Made by a program: the position numbers and the translations under genes
Source of the DNA: Paenibacillus chibensis
GTDB taxonomy: Bacteria > Bacillota > Bacilli > Paenibacillales > Paenibacillaceae
Reading direction: 5' to 3'
NCBI RefSeq assembly: GCF_004001045.1
Contig: NZ_BIMK01000023.1
Location: 1-64,000 of the forward strand
DNA length: 64,000 nt
Shown here: one piece after another, positions 15,172 through 23,568 of the stretch
Layout of the letters: every line of letters starts with the position of its first letter
How positions within the stretch are numbered: position 1 is the stretch's first letter
The notes under the pieces: generated by a model
The model's input: the letters and a program-made list of their open reading frames with translations, nothing else
Database searches by the model: none
Told to the model about the DNA's origin: nothing

Positions 15172-15531
15172 TTATGTACCAAGCCGTAAATTCCGCATCG
15201 GAATCCAGCCCATCTCCTCTTCCTCGTTTCGCCGGCACCATCCCCAATCATTAAGTTCCCTAAACAGTTCAACGATATCGCCTTCATTGACATGGAGCTC
15301 ATTGGCACAATAATCTTCCGTAATGATACCTTCCGCACCATTTTTTTGAATGATTTGCTCTGGCACCCAGCCCTCCATCGTTCGGTCAATGGTCCAGCAA
15401 TACCTCCAGTTTTTCCAGCCTTCCGGATCATCATCCATTCTCCCCAATAGTACGGTTTGACCTTGGGTGAGCTGAATCGGCTTGGGATAATTTGTACGGT
15501 GTGGAGCAATAACTTGATAGATTTGAGACAT
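15172..15531 (-). CDS. SH3-like domain protein
   Basis: 119 residues; AGGAGGTACCGC directly precedes the ATG. Two SH3-like modules can be seen: about 5-60 (IQLTQGQTVLLGRMDDDPEGW... GWVPEQII) and about 65-118 (ELHVNEGDIVELFRELNDWGW... GWIPMRNLR). Each ends in the GW(I/V)P signature typical of SH3 beta barrels. There is no signal peptide, so it is probably cytosolic, unlike bacterial cell-wall SH3 domains. Its ligand is unknown. Single-gene unit. Confidence 0.75.
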   Translation of the reverse strand: MSQIYQVIAPHRTNYPKPIQLTQGQTVLLGRMDDDPEGWKNWRYCWTIDRTMEGWVPEQIIQKNGAEGIITEDYCANELHVNEGDIVELFRELNDWGWCRRNEEEEMGWIPMRNLRLGT

Positions 15532-15707
15532 GCGGTACCTCCTGATCAGTTCATCTTTGACGATATATTTCTCTTTTCACACAGAGAACATATGTTTGTT
15601 GGTGCTTTAATTATTTCATAACATCTAACCATATTCAAGCATCCACTCGGCCGGTGCCAAGTCAGGAATCACCAGGATACCAAGCTTGAGGCTATGGAGG
15701 TAGATGA

Positions 15708-15747
15708 CAAAAAAAACCGGATTCCATCTTTAGACGGAAATCCGGTT
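15708..15747 (-). terminator. Rho-independent terminator of the DHA2 pump gene
   Basis: AACCGGATTTCC pairs with GGAATCCGGTT on the minus strand, followed by a long T-run. Confidence 0.82.
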
Positions 15748-15768
15748 ACCAGTAGAATGAAGCAAATA

Positions 15769-17223
15769 TTATTCCTCGGCCGGACCTTTAATTCGCTTGA
15801 AGAACAAAGCGAGAATCAGAGCCGCAATCGAGAAGAAGAATCCAATCATAAACGCATTGTGGACGCCGGCCACCATGGCCTGAGCCATCTGCCCCGGCGA
15901 ATTCGGATCTGAGGAAGCTTTCAGAAAGCTGCTTTGACCCGATGACATCACACTGATAAAGAAAGCTACGCCGATTGCTCCGGCCACTTGCTGGAGCGTA
16001 TTCAATATGGCCGTTCCATGCGGATAGTAGCGTGCCGGCAGCTGATTCATTCCGTTTGTTTGAGCCGGCATCATGATCATCGAAATGGCAATCATCATGC
16101 AAATATGCAGGATCAACAGCTCAACCTTGGTTGTTTCGACGGTAATCCGTGTAAAGAACCACATAATGATCACCAGGAAAGCAGTTCCCGGAATAATCAA
16201 GGCCCGGGGTCCAAACTTATCGAACAGCTTCCCTGTGATCGGGGAAATCAGACCGTTCAGCACACTCCCCGGCAGCATGAGCAGACCCGATGCAAATACA
16301 GTCATTCCAAGTGCGCCCTGGAACAAGAACGGCAGCAGCGACATGGTGGAGAATAGCGTCATCATCATAATGATCAGCATGAAGGCTGTCAATGTAAACA
16401 TCGAAAACTTAAACGATCTCAGGTCCATCAATGGATCACGAAGTCTAAGCTGCCGGATTGCAAACAACAATAGCGCCAACGCCCCGACAAGAATGGTGCC
16501 GTATACTTCCGGATGAGACCAGCTTCCTTCACCCGAGCTGCTAAAGCCGTATACGATACCGCCGAAGCCGATCGTGGACAGGATAATCGAGACGACATCC
16601 ACTTTAGGTTTGGTCGGCTGCGAAACATTTTTCAAATAAATAGAAGCCACAACGATGGAAATAATCGCGAATGGCAGTACCAGATAGAACAGCCATCTCC
16701 ATTCAAAAGAATCCAGAATCAATCCGGATAGAGTTGGCCCGATCGCCGGAGCAAACATGATGACAAGACCAATCGTTCCCATGGCCGCTCCCCGTTTTTC
16801 CGGTGGATAGAGCACAAGGATCGTATTCATCATGACCGGCAGCATCAGTCCGCTACCTGCTGCCTGCAGCAAACGACCGACCAGCAGGATGGAGAATTGG
16901 GGCGCGAATGCGCACACGATCGTTCCAAGCGTAAAGATGATCATGGCACCCAGGAACATTTGCCTCGTCGTAAACCATTGCACAAGCAGTGCCGATGCCG
17001 GGACCAGTACGCCCACGACGAGCATGTAGCCCGTTGCCAGCCACTGCAGCGTTGAAGCAGACACCTTCAATTCAACCATAAACTCCGGAAAAGCGATGTT
17101 CAGCAGCGTCTCGTTTAATATGGAGAAGAATGCCCCCAATATTAAGGAGATCAAGATGGGCAGCTTCTTCACATTACTGATGTCCACAGGTGTGGAAGCC
17201 GCTGCGGCACCCGAAGTATTCAT
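15769..17223 (-). CDS. DHA2-family (EmrB/QacA-type) MFS multidrug exporter
   Basis: 484 residues with the 14-helix plan of the DHA2 family. Helix 1 carries GAFFSILNETLLNIAFP (the D/E-T-x-x-N-x-A-L-P signature in variant form), helix 2 TLQWLATGYMLVVG, and helix 4 LLVGRLLQAAGSGLMLPV (motif C neighbourhood). It resembles LmrB/MdrP drug:H+ antiporters of Bacilli that export lincosamides, puromycin or dyes. AGGAGGG precedes the ATG. It is monocistronic. The palindrome ACAAGCTTGT upstream may be an operator, though no regulator gene is adjacent. Confidence 0.9.
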   Translation of the reverse strand: MNTSGAAAASTPVDISNVKKLPILISLILGAFFSILNETLLNIAFPEFMVELKVSASTLQWLATGYMLVVGVLVPASALLVQWFTTRQMFLGAMIIFTLGTIVCAFAPQFSILLVGRLLQAAGSGLMLPVMMNTILVLYPPEKRGAAMGTIGLVIMFAPAIGPTLSGLILDSFEWRWLFYLVLPFAIISIVVASIYLKNVSQPTKPKVDVVSIILSTIGFGGIVYGFSSSGEGSWSHPEVYGTILVGALALLLFAIRQLRLRDPLMDLRSFKFSMFTLTAFMLIIMMMTLFSTMSLLPFLFQGALGMTVFASGLLMLPGSVLNGLISPITGKLFDKFGPRALIIPGTAFLVIIMWFFTRITVETTKVELLILHICMMIAISMIMMPAQTNGMNQLPARYYPHGTAILNTLQQVAGAIGVAFFISVMSSGQSSFLKASSDPNSPGQMAQAMVAGVHNAFMIGFFFSIAALILALFFKRIKGPAEE

Positions 17224-17294
17224 ATGTATTTCTCCCTCCTAATTCCGTTATTTCTATAATTTATTTGGATTCAGCTTGTTAATTTTACCATAAG

Positions 17295-17304
17295 ACAAGC
17301 TTGT
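17295..17304. promoter_or_regulatory. Candidate operator upstream of the DHA2 pump
   Basis: ACAAGCTTGT is a perfect 10-bp palindrome about 75 bp upstream of the start, with a further half-site (AAGCTTGTT) nearby at 17275-17283. The rest of 17224-17604 has no gene. Confidence 0.3.
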
Positions 17305-17380
17305 TGACCTCTTTTAAACGACTACAATTTAAATTAAAAAATTTGTTATTTCGCACTACTCCGATTCACCTGGGTAAGAC

Positions 17381-17411
17381 AAGCTCTCGGGATAGGATAT
17401 CCCAAGAGCTT
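17381..17411. repeat. Strong isolated hairpin
   Basis: 14-bp stem with one mismatch (AAGCTCTCGGGATA with TATCCCAAGAGCTT), 3-nt loop, no T-run. It lies between two minus-strand genes. Role unknown. Confidence 0.4.
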
Positions 17412-17556
17412 AGTTGTCATTAACTTTGCTCGGGAGTACAGGTAAAGTGATGGACTCTGTAACCCGGCTTCTATATTGACAACGAACGAGTGACATGGAA
17501 ATCGACACCACACTCATTTTCCGATAAAAATTTTCAAATATAGAAATTATGCATAT

Positions 17557-17600
17557 AAAAAAACAGAACTTCGCCTGGCCTCTCACCACGAAGATCTGTT
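17557..17600 (-). terminator. Terminator of the two-component operon
   Basis: AACAGATCTTCG pairs imperfectly with CGAAGTTCTGTT on the minus strand and is followed by seven T. Confidence 0.7.
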
Positions 17601-17604
17601 CCTT

Positions 17605-18291
17605 TTACAATCGGAAGCGATACCCGGCACCCCATAAAGTCTCGATGTACTGGGCCTTTGACGCATCGGTTTCTATTTTCTCCCTCAGTTTCCGGATATG
17701 GACCGTGACCGTTTGTGCGTCACCCATGGCATCCATTCCCCCATACCCTTTCGAATAACTGGTCCTTACTGAACACGCGGTTGGGGTTAAGCGCCAGGAA
17801 CTACAGCAGATCGAACTCCTTCGCGGTCAGAATGACCTCTTGCTCATGCACGAAGACTCTTCGTGCTCCATAGTCGATCAACAGGCCATGAATGCGAATT
17901 TCTTCTTTATTTTTCCAGGTGCCGACCAGCCGGTCATATCTGGCTAAATGGGCTTTTACCCGCGCGACCAGCTCGCCCGGCTTAAATGGCTTGGTAATGT
18001 AATCGTCGGCGCCAAGCCCCAAGCCACGAATCACGTCGATATCTTCTTTTTTCGCGGTTACCATCAGGATGGGGTGTTATGTTCCTCGCGGATTTGCCTG
18101 CAGACATCAAACCCGTTCATGCCCGGAAGCATCAAATCCAAGATGATCAAATCATGCTCCCCGCGGATCGCGAGCCTCAAACCCGAATCGCCGTCCATGG
18201 CGAAATCCGCCTTGTAGCCATGAGCCTCCAAGTAATCCCTTTCCAGCTCAGCGATGACTTTTTCGTCTTCAATAATCAGTATCCGTTTCAT
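17605..18291 (-). pseudogene. OmpR/PhoB-type response regulator with three lesions
   Basis: The full family layout is readable: a receiver domain (RILIIEDEKVIAELE, phospho-acceptor in LIILDLMLPG) and a winged-helix output domain (TVTVHIRKLREKIE, YIETLWGAGYRFRL). However, one base is missing near 18068 (EEHNTP then LMVTAKKED in another frame), an in-frame TAG replaces a codon after TAKEFDLL near 17803, and the frame shifts again near 17745. Each alone would truncate the regulator, so no DNA-binding protein is made. Its ATGA overlap with the intact sensor kinase gene shows the original operon. Sequencing error cannot be fully excluded, but three lesions argue for decay. Confidence 0.82.
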
Positions 18292-19769
18292 TGCGCTTCA
18301 CCAACTTTATCTTTTCTTCGCGGAAGTGTGATCGTGATGCTGGTCCCTTCGCCCAAGATGCTGTCCGCTCGAATCGTGCCTCCGTGGCCGTCCAGGATTT
18401 GCCTGGCAATCGCGAGCCCGAGACCGCTCCCGCCCGTACGGCTGTTCCGCGATAAGTCCGCGCGATAAAAACGTTCGAAGATATGCGGCAGCGCGCCGGC
18501 TTCGATCCCCCGTCCGGTATCCGAAATCTGAATCACCACGTCATGGTTCGTCATGAAGGCTCGCAGCTCCATTTTCTTCTCCGCTTTATCCATATACTTC
18601 AAGCCGTTATCGATAATGTTCGCGAATACCCGCTTCATCTTGTCTTGATCGATGAGCACATCGGTTTCCGGTTCTACGGCGATGCTCGATGCATACTGAA
18701 CACCTTGTTTACCCAAGTCGAATTCAAGCTCCCCGGATAAATCCATGAGAAACGCATGCACATCAACGATTTCAAACTGAAAGGGCAGCCGGTTCAAATC
18801 CAGCTTGGAGTATAAGAACAGTTCATCGATCAAATGGTCCATCTCTTCCGCCTTGGAGGAAATGATATGGATGTACTTCTGCTGTTTCTCCGGCGTGTCC
18901 GCAATGCCGTCACCCAAACCGTCCACGTACCCCCGGATGGCCGTCAGCGGCGTGCGAAGATCGTGGGAGATATTCGAAATGAGCTCCTTGCGGTTTTCTT
19001 CGTATTGGATTTGGGTGCGGATCGAATGCTGGAGCTTATGCCGCATCTGTTCAAAGGCGATGCTAAGCTCCCCGATTTCGTCCTTGCTCGTCGGCTTCAC
19101 CTGAAAATCCAGGTCGCCTGCTTCCATCCGGTTCATGGCTGCTTTGAGCTTCTGAAGGGGCTTGATAATGCTCCTGGACACAAAATACGTTAACAGCGTG
19201 TTCGTCAGGATCAGCACCAGCATGCCGATAAGAAACAGGATAGGAAAAAATTTCTGCGTGAAATTCACCAATGGATTCACAGTCGTAACCACGATGACGG
19301 TACCCGGCGTCTGGTCGGGAAAACGAAAGTCGAAATGCGCGAAAGTCACAAGCTGCTTACCGATCCGTTCCGGTGCATTTCGTTCCACTTGATGCAATCC
19401 TTCGAACGCCGGTAAATGCTTCAGGATGTCCGAGCTCCCCCAGGAAGGCGACGTATAGATTAAGCTTTGGCCTTTACGGACGATCAAACCGGATTTATTG
19501 GCGGACAGTTCTTCGTCTATACCCGATAAGTAATCCGGTTCGCTTAAAACGGCAGGATTGTTGTTGGCGCTGCGCTTCAACTCTTTTAAAAAACCTTCGA
19601 TCGGTTGGTCTTCGAACATGCGATGGGCTCCAGCCCCGTATTGCTCGCGAATCGTCTGAAGATCGCCCCTAAACGCGACAACCAGGAGCACGGCAGTGAA
19701 ACACATGATCACGAGCGGAATAATCAGCATAGCTGCGTAAGAAAGCAGCAATTTAATGCGAATCGACAT
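18288..19769 (-). CDS. Sensor histidine kinase (HAMP, HisKA, HATPase)
   Basis: 493 residues. Transmembrane segments at about 8-33 and 172-197 bracket an extracellular sensor domain. A HAMP domain follows (about 198-250), then HisKA with His269 in NISHDLRTPLTAIRGYVDG, then the ATP-binding domain (N box IDNGLKYMDKAEKK, ISDTGRGI, GGSGLGLAIA). All catalytic motifs are intact, while the cognate regulator gene just downstream (4-bp overlap) is broken. Upstream lie ABC transporter genes, an arrangement typical of systems that sense and export antimicrobial compounds or maintain the envelope. Confidence 0.92.
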   Translation of the reverse strand: MSIRIKLLLSYAAMLIIPLVIMCFTAVLLVVAFRGDLQTIREQYGAGAHRMFEDQPIEGFLKELKRSANNNPAVLSEPDYLSGIDEELSANKSGLIVRKGQSLIYTSPSWGSSDILKHLPAFEGLHQVERNAPERIGKQLVTFAHFDFRFPDQTPGTVIVVTTVNPLVNFTQKFFPILFLIGMLVLILTNTLLTYFVSRSIIKPLQKLKAAMNRMEAGDLDFQVKPTSKDEIGELSIAFEQMRHKLQHSIRTQIQYEENRKELISNISHDLRTPLTAIRGYVDGLGDGIADTPEKQQKYIHIISSKAEEMDHLIDELFLYSKLDLNRLPFQFEIVDVHAFLMDLSGELEFDLGKQGVQYASSIAVEPETDVLIDQDKMKRVFANIIDNGLKYMDKAEKKMELRAFMTNHDVVIQISDTGRGIEAGALPHIFERFYRADLSRNSRTGGSGLGLAIARQILDGHGGTIRADSILGEGTSITITLPRRKDKVGEAQ

Positions 19770-19784
19770 TGGTAAATTCCCCGT

Positions 19785-20531
19785 TTATACTTCTTTTCGA
19801 TCAAATATAAAATAACCCAGCGCAAAAAACAACACGCCGCTGGATAGCAGATAGAGCGACGTGGACCACAATTTGCCCGCCGCTACGGTCGGATGGATCC
19901 ATAACATATGCCAATCGGTATAAGAAGCCGGCGAAAACGTCGACATGGCACCCAACAGAAAGGACGATATTTTTAGCGCCGCATATAGAACGATCGCAAA
20001 AACCATAAATCCTGTCGCGCTCTTGAACCATTGGGAGATAAATACGAATACGGCAGACAGTGCGACCATGGACACGAAAGCGGCCGCATAAGCTTTGAAT
20101 ACGCCCATTCCGGCCGCTAAGCTAAGCGCCGTGCCCGCGAAAACATTGCAAACGAGCGTAGCCGCTCCCAAGAGAACGAGCAATGCGCCAATGCCAGCAG
20201 CAAGGGCCGCTACCTTCGCGAAGAAAACTTTAAATCTGGTATTAGGCCGAAGAAAGGCCAGCTTTAAGGTGCGGGAAGCCGCTTCGTTCGGAAACAAATC
20301 GGCCGTCACGGTAAAGATGAAGAGCGGAATCCATGCCGACGTATAAATGCTTAACATTTGGATCGGAAAGGACTGACTGACGGCAACCAGCCCCAGGACC
20401 GGCTGCAGCGCATGCAGCGACACGGCGAGCAGCACCGGAAGCAGGAGCGAAAACGCAAAGAACGCGATGATTTTCTTGCGATGGACGAGCAGCGATAGCT
20501 CGTTGATCCATCCGGCTTTCCATCTAGACAA
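19785..20531 (-). CDS. ABC-2 type permease
   Basis: 248 residues from a TTG start at 20531, chosen because AAAGGAGAG sits 8 nt upstream; the longer ATG readings overlap the ATPase gene by far more. About six membrane helices are visible (for example IIAFFAFSLLLPVLLAVSLH, ALSAVFVFISQWF). It resembles the BcrB/CcmB-like ABC-2 permeases of bacitracin- or lantibiotic-type exporters in Bacillota. It forms a transporter with the ATPase, whose stop codon it overlaps by 8 nt. The substrate is unknown, perhaps a peptide antibiotic. Confidence 0.82.
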   Translation of the reverse strand: MSRWKAGWINELSLLVHRKKIIAFFAFSLLLPVLLAVSLHALQPVLGLVAVSQSFPIQMLSIYTSAWIPLFIFTVTADLFPNEAASRTLKLAFLRPNTRFKVFFAKVAALAAGIGALLVLLGAATLVCNVFAGTALSLAAGMGVFKAYAAAFVSMVALSAVFVFISQWFKSATGFMVFAIVLYAALKISSFLLGAMSTFSPASYTDWHMLWIHPTVAAGKLWSTSLYLLSSGVLFFALGYFIFDRKEV

Positions 20532-21261
20532 CGGACTTCTCTCCTTTCCGGGATTCCAGTTCATGAATATAAAATTGTTCCAGCGACTGTCCGCCCGCAA
20601 GCAGATCCCTCACATCGCCTTCCCGTACCAATTGCCCTTCTACGATCACGCCTACCCGGTTGCACAGTTGCTCCAGCTCATGGATCATATGGCTGGAAAT
20701 CAGGAACGTCGTTCCATGCTCTTCAGACAGCTGCTGAATGATCCGCCGAAACATGACCATGCCATCGATGTCGAGACCGTTCGTCGGTTCATCCAGAATG
20801 ACAAGCTTCGGATTCGGCAAAATCGCCGCGGCAAGCGCCAGTTTCTGCTTCATGCCTGTCGAATAATGCTTGATTTTATCGTTGCGAACGGATATCAGGC
20901 CGACAGCCTCCAACACTTGCGTTATCCGATGCTCCGTCACGTCCGGATAGTAGCGTCTGACCATTTTCAGATATTGCCCGGCTGTAATAAAATCATGGAA
21001 ATCCGCCGATTCGATCATGCAGCCGACATGCTGCATGCCTGCTTCGAAATGATCGATCAGATCCTGGCGAAATAGCGTGATTTTCCCTTCGTCCGGACGG
21101 ATCAAACCGGTAACGAGCTTTAAAAAGGTCGTTTTACCCGCCCCGTTCGGTCCGAGCAGCCCATACACGTCACCGGCATTCAGCCGTAAGCTGATATTCC
21201 GGATTCCTCGTTGGTTACGGTAGGTTTTCGTAAGCTGAGACGTTTCCAGCATCGTATCCAT
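20524..21261 (-). CDS. ABC transporter ATP-binding protein (bcrA-like)
   Basis: 245 residues from the ATG at 21261, which has AAGGAGG 10 nt upstream; the upstream ATG overlaps that site. Motifs in order: Walker A GPNGAGKTT (about 37-45), signature YSTGMKQKLALA, Walker B LVILDEPTNGLD, and switch histidine in ISSHMIHE. The signature and the C-terminal part resemble BcrA-type ATPases that power ABC-2 exporters for bacitracin, gallidermin-like peptides and similar compounds. The order is secreted protein, ATPase, permease, kinase, regulator. Confidence 0.9.
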   Translation of the reverse strand: MDTMLETSQLTKTYRNQRGIRNISLRLNAGDVYGLLGPNGAGKTTFLKLVTGLIRPDEGKITLFRQDLIDHFEAGMQHVGCMIESADFHDFITAGQYLKMVRRYYPDVTEHRITQVLEAVGLISVRNDKIKHYSTGMKQKLALAAAILPNPKLVILDEPTNGLDIDGMVMFRRIIQQLSEEHGTTFLISSHMIHELEQLCNRVGVIVEGQLVREGDVRDLLAGGQSLEQFYIHELESRKGEKSVV

Positions 21262-21288
21262 CAGATGGTTTCCTCCTTCATCCATAGA

Positions 21289-21326
21289 GCAGCAGATAGG
21301 CGCTTCGGTTGCACGCTATCTGCTGC
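21289..21326. repeat. Intercistronic 11-bp perfect hairpin
   Basis: GCAGCAGATAG and CTATCTGCTGC with a 16-nt loop, between the secreted-protein gene and the ATPase gene. No T-run on the minus strand; it may stabilise the upstream mRNA or lower downstream expression. Confidence 0.45.
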
Positions 21327-21342
21327 GGTAGATTTCCTGCGT

Positions 21343-22272
21343 TTATTTCACGGATTCCGTTTCACCATGCTTGCCGAACCGGTGATGCTCCAGCTGTTGA
21401 ACCTTCTTCCCGGACAGATCGATCGTATCCGGCTTGGTCGTGTTGTAACCCGAAAGGTCGGCCTGCACGTGTACCACGATCTGGTGCGCAGCTCCGCTGG
21501 CATCTTTGCCGGAAATCGTAACGTCGGCTTCTTGATGCTGAATGTAGTTCGCTGCCGTTACGTCCGCTTGGAAGGAAACCTTCTCGATTTTGATATCCTG
21601 CGTCAACTTAGGGGCAGCTGCTTGAAGCGCATCCCGATTCAAAGGAAATTCATTCTTATCGCCGTCTTTCTGCTCCCCGTCGTGATCCTGGCTGGATACG
21701 TGCTTGATCACGATCGGTGCGATTGCGTTCACGACGGCAGGAATTTGAGTTTGATCGAGATTGGCCGAGATGGCCTTCGAGCCGTTCGATTTCGTATCCA
21801 CCTCGACATAATCCTTCAGATTCCCAACCAGCGCATCGATCACCGTTTCGGCTTGCTGCGAAATTTGCGGATCGAATTTTTCTTTCTGATCCTTCTTGTT
21901 CTTGCCATGGCTGAGCTCCTGCTCAACATAATAAGTGTTGTCGTTACTGGATTTAAGAACGGCTTGATCCTTCAGCTTATAGAAGTCGACGGACTGCGCA
22001 GAGCCGTTCGTTTTCAGGTCTGCACTTCCGCTGGCGGTTTGCGTGTCAAGGCTGACCTTGAAGCTTCCTTCCGCACTTGCCAGCGTTTTGCCGTTGTCTT
22101 GTAAAGATGCCTGTGTCTGCACGGATACATTTTGCAGCGTTCCTGTGTTCTTCAAGGCGGATTTATAGGCGTCATATCCGGATGTGCTCGCAAATGCGCT
22201 GACTCCCGACGCAATCATCATGACGCTGCTGATTCCTACTGCGCCGCCTAGCATGGTCCATTTCTTCTTCAT
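21343..22272 (-). CDS. Secreted hypothetical protein next to ABC transporter
   Basis: 309 residues. A signal peptide (MKKKWTMLGGAVGISSVMM... SAFAS) is followed by a soluble domain made of repeated polar beta-type stretches (TQASLQDNGKTLASAEGSF, TASGSADLKTNGSAQSVDF, HQEADVTISGKDASGAAHQI). These resemble the curved sheet of LolA/LppX-like lipid- or peptide-binding proteins, though the family is unconfirmed. It has no lipobox cysteine. As first gene of the ABC/two-component operon it may bind the compound or envelope lipid that this system senses or exports. Confidence 0.6.
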   Translation of the reverse strand: MKKKWTMLGGAVGISSVMMIASGVSAFASTSGYDAYKSALKNTGTLQNVSVQTQASLQDNGKTLASAEGSFKVSLDTQTASGSADLKTNGSAQSVDFYKLKDQAVLKSSNDNTYYVEQELSHGKNKKDQKEKFDPQISQQAETVIDALVGNLKDYVEVDTKSNGSKAISANLDQTQIPAVVNAIAPIVIKHVSSQDHDGEQKDGDKNEFPLNRDALQAAAPKLTQDIKIEKVSFQADVTAANYIQHQEADVTISGKDASGAAHQIVVHVQADLSGYNTTKPDTIDLSGKKVQQLEHHRFGKHGETESVK

Positions 22273-22401
22273 GTTCTACCTCCTGGTAACCTATGATTTT
22301 GGGGCTTGCAATAACTATGATAGGCGGCAGTGCTTATAACCTTGTGAAGCATTTATTAAATAATTATTAAATCAACGGCCATTCGCAAGGATTCGTCCAT
22401 T

Positions 22402-22429
22402 AAAAAAGCAGCTGTCGCCGGACAGCTGC
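22402..22429 (-). terminator. Terminator of operon A
   Basis: GCAGCTGTC-CGGC-GACAGCTGC then TTTTTT on the minus strand, after the GH105 gene. Confidence 0.85.
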
Positions 22430-22458
22430 CCTTATCTCAGATTGGTTTCCACATGGAT

Positions 22459-23559
22459 CTAAACGTTCGCCGTCCCCGCTCGCCTCATTCTTTCCGTGAA
22501 CAGCAGAAGGACCATACCTTGGCCGTAAAGCGTCGGAAAGATGGGAACCTCATCGTATGCCTCGACGCTTTCAAGCACCGGCGTTCCGCCCGAGACGCCA
22601 AGAACAGCGCCGTCATCGCGGATGAGATCAAGCACGGCGGTCACGGTGCGATCCGCGCTTGAAGCTGCCGCCGATTCGTCCACCCATCCGGCTCGGGCTG
22701 CTTTATAGAGTCCGCAGGCGATGCCGGCAGAACCGGACGTCTCCTCGTAAAAACCGGGCCGATCGAGGACCGTCGGCCATAACCCGCTATCATTCTGGCA
22801 ATGGATGAGCGCGTTGGCCAGGTGCGAGTAGCGGTCGCGCAGCTCATGGAGCAGCTCCGAATCGCTGCACAGCCCGCCGATTTCCTCGTAAATCATCGGA
22901 ACGCCGAGAGCATTCCAGGCATTCGCGCGATTCCACCGGGCTGCCGACATCCAATCGCCGGAAATGCCGTTCCATCCATGAAAGAGCAGCCCCGTTTTCT
23001 CGTCCTGCAGTGCCCGAAAATGCAGCACCGCCTGGCGCATCGCGATCTCCGCGAGCTCCTCGTTTCCAGCCAACCGGGCTGTTCGAGCCAGAAAGAGGAC
23101 CGCCATGAAGACCGTATCCGCCCATATCTGTCCGCTGAACGATGCGTCCTCCGTGACGGTATGCTCGAACACACCTTCATTCGTGCGGGTTGCTTGCGCG
23201 ACGACCCATAACGCGATCTCCTCCGCCTTCTTCCTATAAAAATCCTTGCCCGTTGCGCGGTAGAGCTGCGGGAAGACTGCAAAGGGCGCGATTGAATTGA
23301 CGACTTTCCGTTTCTCTGAATCACCAAGGTTGCGCTTCGTCCACATTTCAACGTCTAACATGACCTCCGGCGCTGATCCCGCTCCATATTCGGCCGCGGC
23401 AATCAGGCCGACGCCGGGATTCCAATCCCAGCGATCCCGGTTCATCGCCCAATCGGCCCAAGGATGGCTGCCCCAGCTCTCCGGGGCGCTATGCATCAAA
23501 TAACGGTATACAAGCTCGGCTGCCGTTTCCAGTTCACTTAGCCTTAAACCAGTCATCAT
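22459..23559 (-). CDS. GH105 unsaturated glucuronyl/rhamnogalacturonyl hydrolase
   Basis: 366 residues, cytosolic (no signal peptide). The alpha/alpha-barrel GH88/GH105 pattern is clear: SWGSHPWADWAMNRDRWDWNPG near the start, QIWADTVFMAVLFLAR with the catalytic aspartate, a HGWNG motif and RANAWNALG. These enzymes open the unsaturated uronic acid left at the end of pectin-, rhamnogalacturonan- or glucuronoxylan-derived oligosaccharides by lyases. Last gene of operon A, right after the response regulator gene, so the importer of this operon probably takes up such oligosaccharides. Whether the sugar is galacturonic or glucuronic cannot be decided. Confidence 0.86.
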   Translation of the reverse strand: MMTGLRLSELETAAELVYRYLMHSAPESWGSHPWADWAMNRDRWDWNPGVGLIAAAEYGAGSAPEVMLDVEMWTKRNLGDSEKRKVVNSIAPFAVFPQLYRATGKDFYRKKAEEIALWVVAQATRTNEGVFEHTVTEDASFSGQIWADTVFMAVLFLARTARLAGNEELAEIAMRQAVLHFRALQDEKTGLLFHGWNGISGDWMSAARWNRANAWNALGVPMIYEEIGGLCSDSELLHELRDRYSHLANALIHCQNDSGLWPTVLDRPGFYEETSGSAGIACGLYKAARAGWVDESAAASSADRTVTAVLDLIRDDGAVLGVSGGTPVLESVEAYDEVPIFPTLYGQGMVLLLFTERMRRAGTANV

Positions 23560-23568
23560 CCTGCTCCC

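Noticed and set aside
15024..15254. 76-codon plus-strand ORF after the 58-residue gene
   Set aside because: It runs through a strong hairpin and antisense to the SH3 protein gene; only the first 30 codons look at all protein-like and the ribosome binding site is poor.
15147..15509. 120-codon minus-strand ORF
   Set aside because: Shadow frame of the SH3 protein at 15172-15531, which has the better ribosome binding site and clear SH3 motifs.
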